DNA from: Pseudomonas sp. DTU_2021_1001937_2_SI_NGA_ILE_001
GTDB taxonomy: Bacteria > Pseudomonadota > Gammaproteobacteria > Pseudomonadales > Pseudomonadaceae
Direction of reading: 5' to 3'
Assembly (NCBI RefSeq): GCF_032463525.1
Contig: NZ_CP135971.1
Span: forward strand, 5,210,501-5,274,500
DNA: 64,000 nucleotides
Shown: one piece after another, positions 63,219-64,000 of the stretch
How the letters are laid out: every line of letters starts with the position of its first letter
Numbering within the stretch: the stretch's first letter is position 1
Notes under the pieces: generated by a model
Databases searched by the model: none
Told to the model about the DNA's origin: nothing
What the model saw: the letters and a program-made list of their open reading frames with translations, nothing else
Made by a program: the position numbers and the translations under genes

Positions 63219-64000
63219 TCAGACGCGGCGTTGCAGCCAGCTCAGGAAACCCGCTTTGCGGGTTTGCACGGGGCGGGCGAGCAACACCGCATGGCTGTTT
63301 TCCTGACGTACCGCCTGCAGTTTGTTGAAAGCCCGATTGACCTGCTTGCACTGTTCCAGGCAGGCGCGCGCGGTGGCTTTGTCGATGCGGTAGATGATGC
63401 TCGAGGTCAATGCCGTGAAGCTGGCCTCCGATGGCGTGTCGCCCAAGACGCTCTGCTCGCCCATGATCTCGGTCGGCCCCATGCGCCCGGCCTCGACACG
63501 CTGCTCACCGTCCATCACCGCTGCGCTGACCACCCCGGTGCCGATCACGAACAGCGAGTCGGCCACCTCGTTGACATCCAGCACCACCTGCCCGGCGACG
63601 TACTGCTCGGCGATCATCGACTCGGCCAGGCGGTCGCGTTCGGCATCGCTGAGCGAACGGAATACCTTGACCTCGTCGAGCAGCGCCCTGGCACGCGAGG
63701 TGGGTGCGCTGTTGCCTTCGCTCTGGCGGATAATGCCGGCCGCTTCCAGGTGCCGGTGTGCCAGATCGAACAGCTGGTTGCGCACCTCGCCCTTGCGCGA
63801 CAGGTCGGCGATGAAGCCGCTGGCCACGTACTCGGCCATGCTTTCCCCGGACTCCTTGAGCACGGCCTTGGGCGCCGGGGTCAGCAGCAGGCTGTCACTG
63901 CCTTGCAGCGCGCGTTGCAGGGCGTCGAGCACCCGGCGTGGACGCACGTGCTTGGGCACCTGGATGCTGATCGACACGCCATGCATGTGGCTGGGCCGGC
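63219..64000 (-). CDS. MscS-type mechanosensitive channel with cNMP-binding domain (C-terminal part)
   Basis: The frame is open to the right edge, so the N-terminal membrane part is missing. Visible: the MscS C-terminal alpha/beta domain (HMHGVSISIQVPKHVRPRRVLDALQRAL; PAPKAVLKESGESMAEY; VRNQLFDLAHRHLEAAGI), then a cyclic-nucleotide-binding domain (LSDAERDRLAESMIAEQYVAGQVVLDVNEVADSLFVIGTGVV... EIMGEQSVLGD). The key cAMP-contact Arg-Ala pair is replaced (LGDTPSEASFTA), so nucleotide binding is doubtful. Tail WLQRRV. Inner membrane. Confidence 0.82.
   Translation of the reverse strand, partial: RPSHMHGVSISIQVPKHVRPRRVLDALQRALQGSDSLLLTPAPKAVLKESGESMAEYVASGFIADLSRKGEVRNQLFDLAHRHLEAAGIIRQSEGNSAPTSRARALLDEVKVFRSLSDAERDRLAESMIAEQYVAGQVVLDVNEVADSLFVIGTGVVSAAVMDGEQRVEAGRMGPTEIMGEQSVLGDTPSEASFTALTSSIIYRIDKATARACLEQCKQVNRAFNKLQAVRQENSHAVLLARPVQTRKAGFLSWLQRRV

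Overview
The window reads as a chromosomal segment of a Pseudomonas, most likely of the P. putida group. The evidence is high-GC coding sequence, arsRBCH, many LysR and AraC regulators, and copies of the short 'GGAGCGGCTTTAGCCGCGAA' palindromic repeat common between P. putida genes. This is inferred from sequence character only. I saw no rRNA, tRNA or CRISPR array.

Layout. 1-319: 5' end of a PhyH-like oxygenase, cut by the left edge. 551-4276: an RTX-repeat protein carrying almost identical 642-bp tandem repeats. 4378-8020: membrane proteins, including one domain present three times. 8294-11669: a DUF2252 gene and a divergent MFS/LysR pair. 11916-14778: arsR-arsB-arsC-arsH with a palindromic operator, next to two divergent genes of unknown or immunity-like type. 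16573-19619: LysR, RidA, a YcaC-like hydrolase and a small AraC protein.

19691-24721 is accessory in character: repeat elements, a frameshifted BRO-N antirepressor with a C4-type antisense RNA arrangement upstream, a RarD-like transporter, a LysR, an immunity-like protein, a lipoprotein and a small ORF. 25002-32511: GST, LysE-type exporter, a LysR whose stop codon lies on a 228-bp MITE, a hydrolase/kinase pair, a WYL regulator, a second small kinase and a SUKH protein. 32535-35634: a periplasmic 5-hydroxyisourate hydrolase and a GlcG/HbpS protein, divergent from a two-component system across a cop-box palindrome; this resembles E. coli HprRS-hiuH. 35650-38968: CPBP protease, Nudix, P-loop kinase, GFA protein, membrane protein.

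39026-48013 is an efflux locus: outer membrane factor, TetR regulator, periplasmic adaptor, RND pump, a FabF-type ketosynthase and a Bcr/CflA-type MFS exporter. The same palindrome GTGACCA-N10-TGGTCAC lies in front of both arms, so one repressor probably controls both. The ketosynthase may be a spare target for a fatty-acid-synthesis inhibitor that the pumps expel. 48014-53269: membrane protein, M48 and S8 peptidases and a second ArsB-like transporter. 53758-58043: a TonB receptor with a Fur-like box, then a divergent pirin and GlxA-type regulator. 58224-62544: two convergent winged-helix/ATPase regulators, the first lacking its C-terminal half and ending in repeat sequence plus a second MITE end. 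62557-64000: an AraC protein and the C-terminal part of an MscS channel with a cyclic-nucleotide domain, cut by the right edge.
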